Part shown: in pieces, positions 52,225-61,270 of the stretch
How positions within the stretch are numbered: the first letter of the stretch is position 1
Layout of the letters: every line of letters starts with the position of its first letter
Origin: Butyricimonas synergistica DSM 23225
GTDB taxonomy: Bacteria; Bacteroidota; Bacteroidia; Bacteroidales; Marinifilaceae
Assembly: GCF_000379665.1 (NCBI RefSeq)
Contig: NZ_KB903359.1
Coordinates: forward strand, 1,093,475-1,157,474
DNA length: 64,000 nucleotides
Reading direction: 5' to 3'
The notes under the pieces: generated by a model
What the model saw: only the letters and a program-made list of their open reading frames with translations
Database searches by the model: none
Told to the model about the DNA's origin: nothing
Program-made: the position numbers and the translations under genes

Positions 52225-52299
52225 TTACCGAACGAAGGTGTCGCGCTTCTTAATGTTTAAGAAAAGTTTACTTACTAATATGACGCTCTTGTCTTTCAT
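52225..52299 (-). other. Possible leader ORF and hairpin before tnaA
   Basis: A 24-codon ORF (MKDKSVILVSKLFLNIKKRD then TFVR) ends 117 bases before tnaA. A CACCTT/AAGGTG stem overlaps its stop and is followed by GGCGGTCTTTT. The place resembles the tnaC leader of enterobacteria, but the peptide has no Trp, so the same mechanism is not supported. Confidence 0.25.
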
Positions 52300-52320
52300 C
52301 GAAGCAAAATTGGGAAAAAT

Positions 52321-52355
52321 AAAAAAAAAGACCAAGAAAATCTTGATCTTTTTTT
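52321..52355. terminator. Terminator of the second DEAD-box helicase
   Basis: AAAAGATCAAGA pairs with TCTTGGTCTTTT (one G-U), with T runs on both strands. Confidence 0.8.
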
Positions 52356-52356
52356 A

Positions 52357-53661
52357 TTATTTCTTCTTTTTCTTCGCGTTCCGCTTCCGCATCACGTTCC
52401 GGCGATTGTCTTCCGCCGTGTAACTATTTTTAGCTTTCTTCACGTGGAAAGCTCCCCCTCCTTGCGGTCGTCCCTGCTGGTACACGATATTGTTCGTCTG
52501 CACTTGCTCCTCATCCAACAGCAATTGAGAGATTTCCAGCTTCTCCGGCAAATCCAAAATCTCCACGTTCTGGTTAATCAACCGCTCGATATCAGTAAAC
52601 CGGTCTTCCTCGATCTCCGACACGAAACTGATAGCCACACCCTCTTTTCCCGCACGAGCAGTACGACCAATACGGTGCACGTACTCCTCCGCCAAAGAAG
52701 GGATATCGAAATTAATCACGTGCGACACGTCCTGCACGTCGATACCGCGAGCCGCCACGTCCGAAGCCACCAGAATACGGGTTTCTTCTTCCTTGAAAGC
52801 ACGCAATGCGTTCAATCGGGTATTCTGCGCCTTGTTCGAGTGTATTACGCTCAACTCTCCTTTCCAGTGATCCGCCAGACGTTCCACGATGCGGTCGGCA
52901 TTCTTCTTCGTTTCGGTGAATACCATGACTTTCTTGTAAGTATCCTTATCCGCAAGTAAAAGTTTCAACAAATTGATCTTTGTTGAGATATTCGGCACAT
53001 CATAGCGGAATTGCTCCACGTGTTCAACTGGCGTAGCCTGACGGGCAACCTCTACACGTACCGGATCCTTCAAGAAATCACTTGCCAAACACCCTACAGC
53101 CTCGGAAAATGTAGCAGAAAACAACATCGTCTGAAGTTTCTCGGGCAATACCTCGAATATACTTTTCAATTGTGGAAGAAAACCCAAATCCATCAAACGG
53201 TCTGCTTCATCCACCACAACTGTTTTAATCATTTTTGTCCGGATTATACCATTATAATATATATCCATGAAACGTCCCGGCGTGGCAACTAATAAATCGA
53301 CACCCTCAAACACCTTATCCTGTTGTGTCCGTATGTTCGTACCACCATACACGCCCACGCAACGAATATCCATATATTCCGTCAACAACTCAACACTCTC
53401 GCACACTTGCACCACCAACTCCCGCGTGGGTACAACAACCAGCGCTCTCGGCACTAACCCTTGCGCGTAATGCAATTTCATCAACATCGGGATCAGGTAA
53501 GCCAGCGTCTTCCCCGTACCCGTCTGCGCTATACCAATTAAGTCTTTCCCGGACCGACTGACCGAGAATACTTCTTCTTGGATAGGTGTCGGATTCTCGA
53601 ACCCAGCCTCTTCCAACGCCATTAATATCTGCTTACTTATATTCAAGTCTTGAAATCCCAT
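52357..53661 (-). CDS. DEAD-box ATP-dependent RNA helicase, second copy
   Basis: A 434-residue helicase: Q motif NPTPIQEEVF, I AQTGTGKT, Ia PTRELVVQ, II DEAD, III SATF, V ASDVAARGIDVQ, VI HRIGRTARAGK. A C-terminal tail is basic (RRNVMRKRNAKKKKK), suited to RNA contact. It is more distant from the copy at 47962 than a recent duplicate would be. The start at 53661 (MGFQDLNISKQ) is chosen because the -7 element TACCTTTG (53689-53696) lies inside the longer open frame. Confidence 0.94.
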   Translation of the reverse strand: MGFQDLNISKQILMALEEAGFENPTPIQEEVFSVSRSGKDLIGIAQTGTGKTLAYLIPMLMKLHYAQGLVPRALVVVPTRELVVQVCESVELLTEYMDIRCVGVYGGTNIRTQQDKVFEGVDLLVATPGRFMDIYYNGIIRTKMIKTVVVDEADRLMDLGFLPQLKSIFEVLPEKLQTMLFSATFSEAVGCLASDFLKDPVRVEVARQATPVEHVEQFRYDVPNISTKINLLKLLLADKDTYKKVMVFTETKKNADRIVERLADHWKGELSVIHSNKAQNTRLNALRAFKEEETRILVASDVAARGIDVQDVSHVINFDIPSLAEEYVHRIGRTARAGKEGVAISFVSEIEEDRFTDIERLINQNVEILDLPEKLEISQLLLDEEQVQTNNIVYQQGRPQGGGAFHVKKAKNSYTAEDNRRNVMRKRNAKKKKK

Positions 53662-53688
53662 ACGTATCTTGTTTAAGTCTATGTACCG

Positions 53689-53696
53689 CAAAGGTA
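53689..53696 (-). promoter_or_regulatory. -7 element of the second helicase
   Basis: Minus strand TACCTTTG 27 bases before the start codon; supports the shorter N-terminus. Confidence 0.55.
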
Positions 53697-53895
53697 CAAA
53701 AAAGTCGTCACTTGACAGAAACAAATTTATTTATAAAATAAATTGTATCTAAATATCACAAATATTTCTCTCACAATCAGCAGGATATAAAGAAACACTT
53801 TTGAAACAAAAAGCAACGAAAACGATTTCTGATTTGGTTTTATCAAAATAATGTTCTAAATTTATTGCAGGTAAAACCTCTAAAATTACTACGCT

Positions 53896-54144
53896 ATGAC
53901 TTATACTATTACTTTTAACGAGTTAAGGAAGATCAAAGACATGTTACCCCACGGAAGTATGCAAACTATTGCAGAGGACTTGGGTATCAGTACTGACACA
54001 GTGCGTAACTACTTCGGAGCCGATAATTATGACAACGGAGGTTCTAGTGCCGGAATTCACGTGGAGCAAGGACCGGACGGAGGGTTGGTAGTCTTGGATG
54101 ACACAGCCATTCTAGATAAGGCGAAAGAGCTCCTGAACGTGTAA
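53896..54144 (+). CDS. Small HTH DNA-binding protein
   Basis: An 82-residue protein. Residues about 5-40 form a helix-turn-helix (ELRKIKDMLPHGSMQTIAED, LGISTDTVRNYFG), then a glycine-rich turn and a short beta segment (DGGLVVLDDTAILDKAKELL). This small family is widespread in Bacteroidetes; target unknown. It has a strong terminator (54159-54197), so it is a single-gene transcript. Confidence 0.8.
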   Translation: MTYTITFNELRKIKDMLPHGSMQTIAEDLGISTDTVRNYFGADNYDNGGSSAGIHVEQGPDGGLVVLDDTAILDKAKELLNV

Positions 54145-54158
54145 CAAAAAAAATTTAG

Positions 54159-54197
54159 TACCGGGAATAGTCGAAAAAACGTTCCCGGTATTTTTTT
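54159..54197 (+). terminator. Terminator of the small HTH gene
   Basis: TACCGGGAA pairs with TTCCCGGTA and is followed by seven T. Confidence 0.88.
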
Positions 54198-54211
54198 ACC
54201 GCTTTTTTATC

Positions 54212-54219
54212 TACTTTTG
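54212..54219 (+). promoter_or_regulatory. -7 element before the RlmI-type gene
   Basis: TACTTTTG 75 bases before the ATG. Short repeats of CCTGTAAC type (54240-54271) fill the leader between them. Confidence 0.5.
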
Positions 54220-54294
54220 CAACGGCAAATCATGGGATTAACCTGTAACCTGCCAACCTGTAACTTGTAACGTCGCACAGCGACACAAAATAAT

Positions 54295-55473
54295 ATGAGC
54301 AAAATAGTTCTAAAAGCCGGTAAAGAGAGGTCTTTGTATAGACTTCACCCGTGGGTATTCTCGGGCGCCATCGCCAAAAAAGACAATGACATCCAAGAAG
54401 GAGATATTGTGAAAGTATATAACCACGACAACGAGTTCATTGCCATTGGGCATTACCAAATCGGGAGTATTGCCGTGCGTGTACTCAGTTTCAAGGAAGA
54501 ACCTATCGATTACCCTTTTTGGGTAGAGCGTATCCGCCAAGCTTACCATACGCGAGTTGCCATCGGGTTGGCAACCTCCCCGAACAACAATGTCTACCGT
54601 TTGATACACGGCGAGGGGGATGACCTTTCCGGGTTGATCGTGGATTATTACGCCGGGGTTGCCGTGGTACAATTCCACACCGTGGGAATGTACAGAGTGA
54701 GAGAGGAAATCGCCAAAGCCATCCTTGAAGTTATGGGCGACAAGATCATCGCCATATATGACAAATCGGAAGGTACCCTCCCCTATAAGGCGGGTCTGAA
54801 TCCCGAGAACGGTTACTTGTACGGACATACCGACAACTTCACTGCTATTGAAAATGGTCTGAAATTCAACGTGGACTGGCTGGAAGGACAAAAGACCGGA
54901 TTCTTCATCGACCAACGGGAAAACCGTAGCCTCTTGGAACAATACGCCCGGGAAAAAAATGTCCTCAATATGTTCTGTTACACGGGAGGATTCTCCTTCT
55001 ACGCCATGCGCGGCGGAGCAAAACTCGTTCACTCGGTAGACGCCTCGGCACGAGCCATCGAGTTAACCAACCAAAACGTGGAATTGAACTTTCCGAACGA
55101 CACTCGGCACGAGGCTTTCGTGGAAGATGCCTTTAAATTCCTTGAACAATCATACAATAAATACGATCTCATCATCCTTGATCCCCCGGCATTCGCCAAA
55201 CACCAGAAAGTATTGGACAACGCCATCCAAGGATACAAGAAACTCAACCGTAAAGGTATTGAAGTCGTGAAACCGGGCGGTATTATCTTCACCTTCTCTT
55301 GTTCACAAGTGATGACCAAAGACCTGTTCCGTCAAACCGTATTCACGGCAGCAGCAAACACTGGACGCAAGGTCAAGATACTGCACCAATTGACTCAACC
55401 TGCCGATCACCCGATCAGCATCTATCACCCCGAAGGGGAGTATTTAAAGGGATTAGTATTGTACGTGGAATAA
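54295..55473 (+). CDS. RlmI/RlmK-type 23S rRNA methyltransferase
   Basis: A 392-residue SAM-dependent RNA methyltransferase. The N-terminal PUA-like domain (LKAGKERSLYRLHPWVFSGA) precedes a central region with ENGLKFNVDWLEGQKTGFFI and the catalytic Rossmann domain: LNMFCYTGGFSFYAMRGGA, VHSVDASARAIELT, and the LDPPAF motif. Homologues make m5C1962 in 23S rRNA. Family clear; exact target site is inference. Confidence 0.92.
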   Translation: MSKIVLKAGKERSLYRLHPWVFSGAIAKKDNDIQEGDIVKVYNHDNEFIAIGHYQIGSIAVRVLSFKEEPIDYPFWVERIRQAYHTRVAIGLATSPNNNVYRLIHGEGDDLSGLIVDYYAGVAVVQFHTVGMYRVREEIAKAILEVMGDKIIAIYDKSEGTLPYKAGLNPENGYLYGHTDNFTAIENGLKFNVDWLEGQKTGFFIDQRENRSLLEQYAREKNVLNMFCYTGGFSFYAMRGGAKLVHSVDASARAIELTNQNVELNFPNDTRHEAFVEDAFKFLEQSYNKYDLIILDPPAFAKHQKVLDNAIQGYKKLNRKGIEVVKPGGIIFTFSCSQVMTKDLFRQTVFTAAANTGRKVKILHQLTQPADHPISIYHPEGEYLKGLVLYVE

Positions 55474-55478
55474 AAAAT

Positions 55479-55510
55479 AGGGAGCTATTTTAAGCTCCCT
55501 TTCTATTTTA
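55479..55510. terminator. Bidirectional terminator between RlmI-type gene and glmM
   Basis: AGGGAGCT pairs with AGCTCCCT around ATTTTA, with A/T runs outside, between convergent genes. Confidence 0.8.
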
Positions 55511-56890
55511 ATATAAACTCTTTGCTACCTTTATCACCTCTTCTGCCAATTGATTGGCGGCAGCTTCGTCTTTCGATTCGGAATAAATGCGGATGATCGG
55601 CTCTGTGTTTGATTTCCGCAGGTGTACCCACCCGTCTTTAAAATCAATTTTCACACCGTCAATATCCGTGATCTCTTCCGAGGCATATTTTTGCTTCAAT
55701 CCTTCCAGAATCTTGTCAACATTCATTTCAGGAGAAAGCGTCAGCTTATTCTTCGAGATAAAATACTGTGGATAAGTGGCTTTCAATGCTGTCATGCTTT
55801 TTCCTTCCGCCACGAAATGAGAAAGGAACAGACCAACTCCTACCAAGGCATCGCGACCGTAATGGCTTTCCGGGTAGATCACCCCCCCGTTACCTTCACC
55901 ACCGATCACGGTATGTGTTTCTTTCATTTTGGTTACCACGTTTACCTCACCCACGGCAGCAGCACAATATTTCTGACCGTGAGCCAACGTCACGTCACGC
56001 AATGCACGAGACGAAGAAAGATTGGAAACCGTGTTTCCCGGCGTGTGTTTCAACACGTAATCGGCAACAGCAACTAAGGTGTATTCCTCTACGAACATCT
56101 CCCCGTTCTCGCAAACCAAAGCAAGACGATCCACGTCCGGGTCAACCACTATACCAAGGTCTGCGCCACACTCCTTAATCTTTTCAGAAATCTGGGTCAA
56201 GTTCTCCGGTATTGGTTCCGGGTTATGCGCAAAGCGTCCCGTCGGTTCGCAATTCAATTCAACAATCTCTTTCACTCCCAACGCTTTCAACAAAGCAGGG
56301 ATGACAATTCCTCCCACGGAATTTACCGCATCAACCACGACTTTCAAGTTAGCTTTGGCAATAGCTTCCCGGTTTACCAACTTCAAATCCAACACATGTT
56401 GAATATGGTAATCCGTGTAATCTTTGCGAGTAATAGTACCCAAATCATCCACTTCGGCATACTCGAAAGATTCCTGTTCTGCCATTTGAAGCACTTGTGC
56501 CCCATCTTCGGCGGACAAGAACTCACCGCAGTTATTCAGTAACTTCAAAGCATTCCATTGCTTCGGGTTATGACTAGCGGTCAAAATAATTCCCCCGTCA
56601 GCACCTTCTGCTGTAACGGCAATCTCTGTTGTCGGCGTGGTTGCCAAACCGATATTCACCACGTCATGTCCCAAACCGGACAAAGTAGCTTCTACCAGCT
56701 TCGCGTACATATCTCCCGAAATTCGAGCATCACGTCCTAACACGATCTTCGCCCTTTCCTTCCCGGCTCCGATTTTCAGCCACGTAGCATAAGCAGATAC
56801 AAATTTCACAATATCCAGAGGCGTGAGGTTATCTCCCGGGCGACCGCCAACCGTTCCTCTGATACCGGATATAGATTTTATTAAAGTCAT
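55508..56890 (-). CDS. glmM: Phosphoglucosamine mutase (phosphohexomutase family)
   Basis: Interconverts glucosamine-6- and -1-phosphate on the way to UDP-GlcNAc for cell wall and LPS. The protein is 460 residues with the active-site Ser106 in TASHNPKQWNALK, the metal loop DPDVDRLAL, the sugar loop GGEGNGGVIYPE, and the phosphate-binding LRKSNTEPIIRIYSES near the end. The related phosphomannomutases share these motifs, so the symbol is the best guess. The ATG at 56890 (MTLIKSISGIRG) is used; the open frame upstream is translated heptamer repeat. Confidence 0.88.
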   Translation of the reverse strand: MTLIKSISGIRGTVGGRPGDNLTPLDIVKFVSAYATWLKIGAGKERAKIVLGRDARISGDMYAKLVEATLSGLGHDVVNIGLATTPTTEIAVTAEGADGGIILTASHNPKQWNALKLLNNCGEFLSAEDGAQVLQMAEQESFEYAEVDDLGTITRKDYTDYHIQHVLDLKLVNREAIAKANLKVVVDAVNSVGGIVIPALLKALGVKEIVELNCEPTGRFAHNPEPIPENLTQISEKIKECGADLGIVVDPDVDRLALVCENGEMFVEEYTLVAVADYVLKHTPGNTVSNLSSSRALRDVTLAHGQKYCAAAVGEVNVVTKMKETHTVIGGEGNGGVIYPESHYGRDALVGVGLFLSHFVAEGKSMTALKATYPQYFISKNKLTLSPEMNVDKILEGLKQKYASEEITDIDGVKIDFKDGWVHLRKSNTEPIIRIYSESKDEAAANQLAEEVIKVAKSLY

Positions 56891-56899
56891 CGTAAAGCA

Positions 56900-56948
56900 A
56901 TTGAAAATTGAAAATTGAAAATTGAAAATTGAAAATTGAAAATTGAAA
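56900..56948. repeat. Seven tandem ATTGAAA heptamers before glmM
   Basis: Exact ATTGAAA x7 (49 bases), ending 9 bases from the glmM start codon. Same heptamer and same orientation to the gene as before aroC. Confidence 0.95.
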
Positions 56949-57000
56949 ATGCGCAATGCATATCCAATCCGACTTTCAATCGTTAAATCATTAAATCAGG

Positions 57001-57051
57001 AAATAAAAAAGAACTGTATCCATTACCCCAAAGAGATAACGCATACAGTTC
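57001..57051 (-). terminator. Terminator of gcvH
   Basis: Minus strand GAACTGTAT pairs with ATACAGTTC across a 23-base loop and is followed by TTTTTTATTT. Confidence 0.75.
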
Positions 57052-57069
57052 CCGTCTTATCAAATAAAA

Positions 57070-57444
57070 TTAGATAGATGCCTTATAAGCGTCAGCGCTC
57101 AACAAACCGTCTAATTGTGACTCATCACCAACTTTTACTTTGATAATCCAACCTTTTCCGTAAGGATCTTTGTTTACCAAGTCGGGTTGGTCTTCCAATT
57201 CAGAGTTAAACTCCAAAACCTCTCCGGCAACAGGCATATACAAGTCAGAAACAGTCTTTACTGCCTCGATACTTCCGAAAGTATCACCAGCTTCCAGTTC
57301 ATCACCTTCTGTTTCAACTTCAACAAATACAATATCGCCTAATTGACTTTGTGCATAGTCAGTAATTCCAACATATGCTTCTTCACCCTCAACACGAATC
57401 CATTCGTGTTCTTTAGTGTACTTTAATTCTGCAGGTACGTTCAT
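57070..57444 (-). CDS. gcvH: Glycine cleavage system H protein
   Basis: The lipoyl carrier of the glycine cleavage complex, 124 residues. [20 protein letters not shown] and [17 protein letters not shown] open the hammerhead fold; the lipoylated Lys is in [20 protein letters not shown]. No gcvT or gcvP gene is in the window. The start at 57444 ([10 protein letters not shown]) is the family norm; the longer frame covers the promoter (TATATTTG at 57487-57494). Confidence 0.97.
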   Translation of the reverse strand: MNVPAELKYTKEHEWIRVEGEEAYVGITDYAQSQLGDIVFVEVETEGDELEAGDTFGSIEAVKTVSDLYMPVAGEVLEFNSELEDQPDLVNKDPYGKGWIIKVKVGDESQLDGLLSADAYKASI

Positions 57445-57486
57445 TATCTTATAAGTTAATTTAAATTTGACAATTATTGTAAGCCA

Positions 57487-57515
57487 CAAATATAAGCAAA
57501 AATTTAAACTCCAAT
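57487..57515 (-). promoter_or_regulatory. Promoter of gcvH
   Basis: Minus strand ATTG (57512-57515), 17-base spacer, TATATTTG (57487-57494). Confidence 0.6.
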
Positions 57516-57671
57516 AACAGAAACTCAAATTTTAGAGATGATTTATCGTTTTTGTTATTAATTCTTTCATTTTCAACAAGAATCTCCCGTATCCCTTTGC
57601 CTGCAAGCGTTCCGGGAACCCATCAACTTTAATTAAAACGCATTTTTTTTCTATTTTTCGGTAGCAAAATA

Positions 57672-57701
57672 TTGCACAATAAGAAAAACTACCTATCTTT
57701 G
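57672..57701 (+). promoter_or_regulatory. Promoter of the tRNA-Asp pair
   Basis: TTGC (57672-57675), 18-base spacer, TATCTTTG (57694-57701). The following leader ACCGC...AACAGCGGTT resembles that of the tRNA-Asp at 4089. Confidence 0.65.
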
Positions 57702-57743
57702 CACCGCAATTGAGAACAACAGCGGTTGTTTGATGCAAAAAAA

Positions 57744-57817
57744 GGTTCGGTAGTTCAGCTGGTTAGAATACATGCCTGTCACGCATGGGGTCGCGGGTTC
57801 GAGTCCCGTCCGAACCG
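57744..57817 (+). tRNA. tRNA-Asp (GTC), second copy
   Basis: Identical over all 74 bases to the copy at 4089-4162 (acceptor GGTTCGG/CCGAACC, anticodon GTC). Lies 20 bases before a third tRNA-Asp and shares its transcript. Confidence 0.97.
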
Positions 57818-57837
57818 CCTTTTTTGGGAAACATTTT

Positions 57838-57911
57838 GGTCTGGTAGTTCAGCTGGTTAGAATACATGCCTGTCACGCATGGGGTCGCGGGTTCGAGTCC
57901 CGTCCAGACCG
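57838..57911 (+). tRNA. tRNA-Asp (GTC), third copy
   Basis: Body identical to the other two copies, but the acceptor stem is GGTCTGG/CCAGACC: two base pairs are changed with compensating changes on the other side, so pairing is kept. Confidence 0.97.
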
Positions 57912-57912
57912 C

Positions 57913-57955
57913 AAAACTCCTGTTAATCTTGATTAGCGGGAGTTTTGTTTTTACA
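57913..57955 (+). terminator. Terminator of the tRNA-Asp pair
   Basis: AAAACTCCTGTTAATC pairs with GATTAGCGGGAGTTTT (two G-U) around TT, followed by GTTTTT. Confidence 0.88.
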
Positions 57956-58007
57956 TTCGGTTTACTGTTTTAAAACACGTTCTCGTAATCGACGGGGAAA
58001 AGCCGAG

Positions 58008-58757
58008 TTATTTTTTGAGTATCCTCTCCAAGTAAGTAATGTCCAGCAAATTCACCGTTTCAAAATAGCCTTTATAGAACACTCCCCAATTATTGAAAAC
58101 ACAAGGTAATTCCTTCGCTTTTTGTAGTGAATCCACTTGAATTAAAGATGCCGGAATGCAATACATTTCACAGTATTGCTTTATTATCTCCATTTTTTGA
58201 TAGATATATGGGCATTGCATATCATAATAGATAGTTAGTTCTTTGCTCTCTATCTTCTGTTTCTTGGCATTAGGAGCGAACTTTGGTGTTGTCCCGTCAA
58301 AAGAAAGCGCAAACAATTCATACCCGTTATCGGTAGTATCGACTACCTCGAAGCCAAACTTCTTCGCGAATGCCTGGTCGGAAAGCCAAGATTTTTGCTT
58401 TTTCGTCCCGAGCATACAAACGCCGGATTTACCTTTTTCTTTAGCATCAGCCAAACAATACTCCATCAGTGATTTCCCATACCCTTTTCCTTTGTCACTC
58501 CCGGCAACCCACAAACAATACAGATAATAATAATTATCACCGATCACAGGAACCCAAGCTGTTTCAAGAGGAGCATATTCAATAAAAACCGTGGCTTTTG
58601 CGTTTAACTTTCTGAAAACATGACCTTCATTCAGCCGATCTGAAAGCCATTGCCGTTTTGCCTCGATACCTTGATGAGCCTTTTTACTGCGGATAATACA
58701 GCATAAATGCTCGGTGGCAAGGTTTTCTGTTGTTAAGTTTACAAAATCAGTATTCAT
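58008..58757 (-). CDS. GNAT acetyltransferase with YoaP-like C-terminal domain
   Basis: A 249-residue cytosolic protein. The N-terminal GNAT domain has YLYCLWVAGSDKGKGYGKSL (acetyl-CoA motif A with GKGYGKS) and SDQAFAKKFGFEVVDTT (motif B). Residues about 170-249 are a thioredoxin-like YoaP domain with the CxxI-type YYDMQCPYIYQKMEIIKQYC segment. The enzyme's substrate is unknown. Single gene, terminating towards the tRNA-Asp pair. Confidence 0.88.
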   Translation of the reverse strand: MNTDFVNLTTENLATEHLCCIIRSKKAHQGIEAKRQWLSDRLNEGHVFRKLNAKATVFIEYAPLETAWVPVIGDNYYYLYCLWVAGSDKGKGYGKSLMEYCLADAKEKGKSGVCMLGTKKQKSWLSDQAFAKKFGFEVVDTTDNGYELFALSFDGTTPKFAPNAKKQKIESKELTIYYDMQCPYIYQKMEIIKQYCEMYCIPASLIQVDSLQKAKELPCVFNNWGVFYKGYFETVNLLDITYLERILKK

Positions 58758-58935
58758 GTGCACTCTCCCTCCAAACTTAGATATTCAACCGATTGTAATC
58801 GCATTATTCTATTCAAGCACAAATGTAATGAATTTAAATCAATTCTTTAAAGAATCTCGTTCAGACCACAACACAAAACTGAAAGAGATAACAGTGCGGT
58901 ATTCCCGTACAAAGAATACCGACACTGTTTGAAAG

Positions 58936-59991
58936 CTAGAAATTCGCTTTACGTTTCTTCACCTCGTCCACGAGTTTTGAAAAAGATTTATCTCTTTTAC
59001 GTTTTTCATGTTCCGAAGTAGAGAAGTGCCACGCTTCCCGGCGAAGTTTCAAGTAACTCTCGTAAACTTTACGATCCAGCACCCCGCTGTTCACCGCTTC
59101 TAGAACGGCACAACCCGGCTCGTTAATATGCTCGCAGTCCCTGAAACGACACGAGCCTGCATAATCGGAAATATCCAGTACTTCTGCAAGTGAACCGGGC
59201 TCATCAATAGCCAAGCCAAACTCCCGGACACCCGGGGTGTCTATCAAAACACCCGCCCCGTCCATCAACACCATTTCCCGGCGGGTCGACGTGTGCCGAC
59301 CTTTTCCCGTGGAAAGGCTCGTGTCGGACGTGAGCAATACCGATTTCTCGCAAAGCGCATTGACCAAAGAACTTTTCCCAACACCCGAAGAACCAACAAA
59401 CACAACCGTTTCACCTTCCGATATGAATTCTCGCAACTGAGAAATTGTCTGCGGCTGATGAATACTCGTGAAAAACACGGGCACCTGACAGGCAATGTGT
59501 TTCATCTGTTCCTCAATTTTGAGCCTGTCAAAACTTAAATCGGCTTTATTAAGCACTAACACGGGATGGATACTTTCTTCCAATACCTGAACCATAAAAC
59601 GTTCTGCCCGGCGGACATTGAAGTTATCATCCAGACTTTGCACGATAAATGCCTTATCAACATAGGAAGCGATGGCTTGCTTATCGGCAACCGTCCCGCT
59701 CTTCTTGCGATACAGCGTCCGTTCTCGGGGTAACATATCGACGATAATTCCTTTATTCTCGTCGAATGATTGAAAAATGACCCAATCTCCTGTACAGGGT
59801 AATTCGAAATCCGATTTCCCATACATCATATTTCCCGTTAGTTCACACTGCAACAGCCCGTTCTCGGAAATAACCTCGTAACACGTCCGGTGTACGATGG
59901 ATACACGACCACGGGCGAGAGTGCTGTACGCGGATGCCTGTTTCAGTTGGTTTAAATTGTCATTCCAACCATAAATATTCAAATCAATCAT
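58936..59991 (-). CDS. rsgA: Ribosome small-subunit biogenesis GTPase RsgA
   Basis: A circularly permuted GTPase that helps mature the 30S subunit; 351 residues. After an N-terminal OB fold the G motifs appear in permuted order: G4 LNKADLS, G1 [13 protein letters not shown]3 [10 protein letters not shown] zinc-binding C-terminal domain follows ([16 protein letters not shown]). The C-terminal basic tail ([15 protein letters not shown]) is usual. Its ATG overlaps the stop of the methyltransferase upstream by 4 bases. Confidence 0.96.
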   Translation of the reverse strand: MIDLNIYGWNDNLNQLKQASAYSTLARGRVSIVHRTCYEVISENGLLQCELTGNMMYGKSDFELPCTGDWVIFQSFDENKGIIVDMLPRERTLYRKKSGTVADKQAIASYVDKAFIVQSLDDNFNVRRAERFMVQVLEESIHPVLVLNKADLSFDRLKIEEQMKHIACQVPVFFTSIHQPQTISQLREFISEGETVVFVGSSGVGKSSLVNALCEKSVLLTSDTSLSTGKGRHTSTRREMVLMDGAGVLIDTPGVREFGLAIDEPGSLAEVLDISDYAGSCRFRDCEHINEPGCAVLEAVNSGVLDRKVYESYLKLRREAWHFSTSEHEKRKRDKSFSKLVDEVKKRKANF

Positions 59992-60767
59992 AGCTCTACC
60001 TTTTTCGCGATAAAAAATACATAGCCGTAGAATTCTTTATACTTGCGGTACAATTCTTCTTCACGAGGTTGAAGTGCCATGAATTCTTCGGCAGCTTTAT
60101 TCCCTGCATATTTATCAAGGAATATCTCCCGGGCTGCTTCTTTTCGAGCGAAATAATGCTCTGTCCAGCAATTTTCCGGTAGAATAAAAGTAGCAACGGG
60201 AATATATCCCGCTTTCTGTATCCGGGCGACTTGATTGGGGATTGTATCTATTTCGGGATACGCGTCCATCCAGTAATCGTTGATTTCCGCGGGGCGTTCG
60301 TCCGTAAACCACGAACTTTCAGAAATGGCAATATACCCGCCTGTTTTCAAATACTTGCGCCACTCGTTCAGTCCCCGTTCAAAACCGATATTATAAATAG
60401 CCCCTTCCGACCAGATCAGGTCTAATTCCTCATCCTGAAAAGGAAGATTATCCATCGAACCGACAATACCTTTCATCCTGTCCTGCAAGCCTAGCCGTCC
60501 TGCATTACGGTTGAAAATATCGACAAAGCTGGGGAACAAGTCAATGCCCGTAATACTTCCCGGAGCGTGCTGAGCCAATACCATTGTTTGCCCGCCTGTC
60601 CCGCAACCGATGTCAGCGATAAGGGATTTGTCGATAAGGTTATCTATAAAACTCAATGCCCGGATTGTCACTTCGGGACTACCGGGTCCCTGACGTTCCA
60701 TGTTGGAAAAAAACTCGCATATTAAATTAAAATCGAATTCGTGAATTGTTTTATTTTTATCACTCAT
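59988..60767 (-). CDS. Class I SAM-dependent methyltransferase
   Basis: A 259-residue methyltransferase, intact paralogue of the broken gene at 21646-22419. Marks: [23 protein letters not shown] motif [36 protein letters not shown], Trp153 in [13 protein letters not shown], and [13 protein letters not shown] near the end. This small-molecule methyltransferase family is common in gut anaerobes; substrate unknown. It is translationally coupled to rsgA. A long leader with the motif at 60854-60925 precedes it. Confidence 0.9.
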   Translation of the reverse strand: MSDKNKTIHEFDFNLICEFFSNMERQGPGSPEVTIRALSFIDNLIDKSLIADIGCGTGGQTMVLAQHAPGSITGIDLFPSFVDIFNRNAGRLGLQDRMKGIVGSMDNLPFQDEELDLIWSEGAIYNIGFERGLNEWRKYLKTGGYIAISESSWFTDERPAEINDYWMDAYPEIDTIPNQVARIQKAGYIPVATFILPENCWTEHYFARKEAAREIFLDKYAGNKAAEEFMALQPREEELYRKYKEFYGYVFFIAKKVEL

Positions 60768-60853
60768 GATCTATACATATAGGACATACACGTGAAAGTA
60801 TAACACTTGCTTTCATCGCTGTATGCGGATTAAAAACTAAAAATTATAACAAT

Positions 60854-60925
60854 ATAGAAATTACTCCCGGTAAGAATCATCCGAGAGCGAGCGAAGGTAC
60901 CATCCATACAAGAAATACAAATGGT
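60854..60925 (-). promoter_or_regulatory. Structured leader motif, copy 2
   Basis: Read on the minus strand: CCAT...ATGG, GGTACC, then CTCGG...CCGGGAG followed by TAATTTCTAT, ending 86 bases before the ATG. Order and the last 16 bases match copy 1 (21466-21529). Confidence 0.5.
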
Positions 60926-60968
60926 TTACTACACCAAATCCGATTTAAGTGTTGTTTTTAACATACGG

Positions 60969-60976
60969 CAAAGATA
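60969..60976 (-). promoter_or_regulatory. -7 element of the methyltransferase-rsgA operon
   Basis: Minus strand TATCTTTG about 200 bases before the methyltransferase ATG. Confidence 0.45.
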
Positions 60977-61270
60977 CACAATAATTTATTAGACAGAAAA
61001 TATATCGCCCAATAAAATAATCATTATAAGAATCAATCGTCAACTTATTTAGCCCTAACTTAGTATAAACTACAAATTTATTATTACCTTTACACCATGA
61101 ACAGCGTGAGCTTATTCTGATCTTTATCGAAATGTATTTTGTTCGGACACACGACGTCCGATTGGTGTTCATCGTTGAAACAGACCAGTATAGCTTTCTT
61201 TTGTTTTAGTAAATAATAGTCCCGGAAGTTTGGTTGACAAACTAAAAAGGACACATGTTAAATATCAACG

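Larger units (their letters stand above)
60768..61270. other. Divergent promoter region with two long leaders
   Basis: About 500 bases between divergent genes. To the left: leader motif copy 2 (60854-60925) and the -7 element TATCTTTG at 60969-60976 (minus). To the right: a possible -7 TACCTTTA (61085-61092), a 7-codon ORF (MNSVSLF, 61098-61121), and a CGGAC/GTCCG stem before the monooxygenase gene. No larger ORF. Confidence 0.55.

Noticed and set aside
52225-52299. A true TnaC-type leader peptide for tnaA
   Set aside because: The ORF lacks the Trp residue needed for TnaC-type control; kept only as a weak leader candidate.
56891-56956. 22-codon extension of GlmM (FNFQFSIFN repeats)
   Set aside because: It is only the translation of the ATTGAAA tandem repeat; family proteins begin at MTLIKS.
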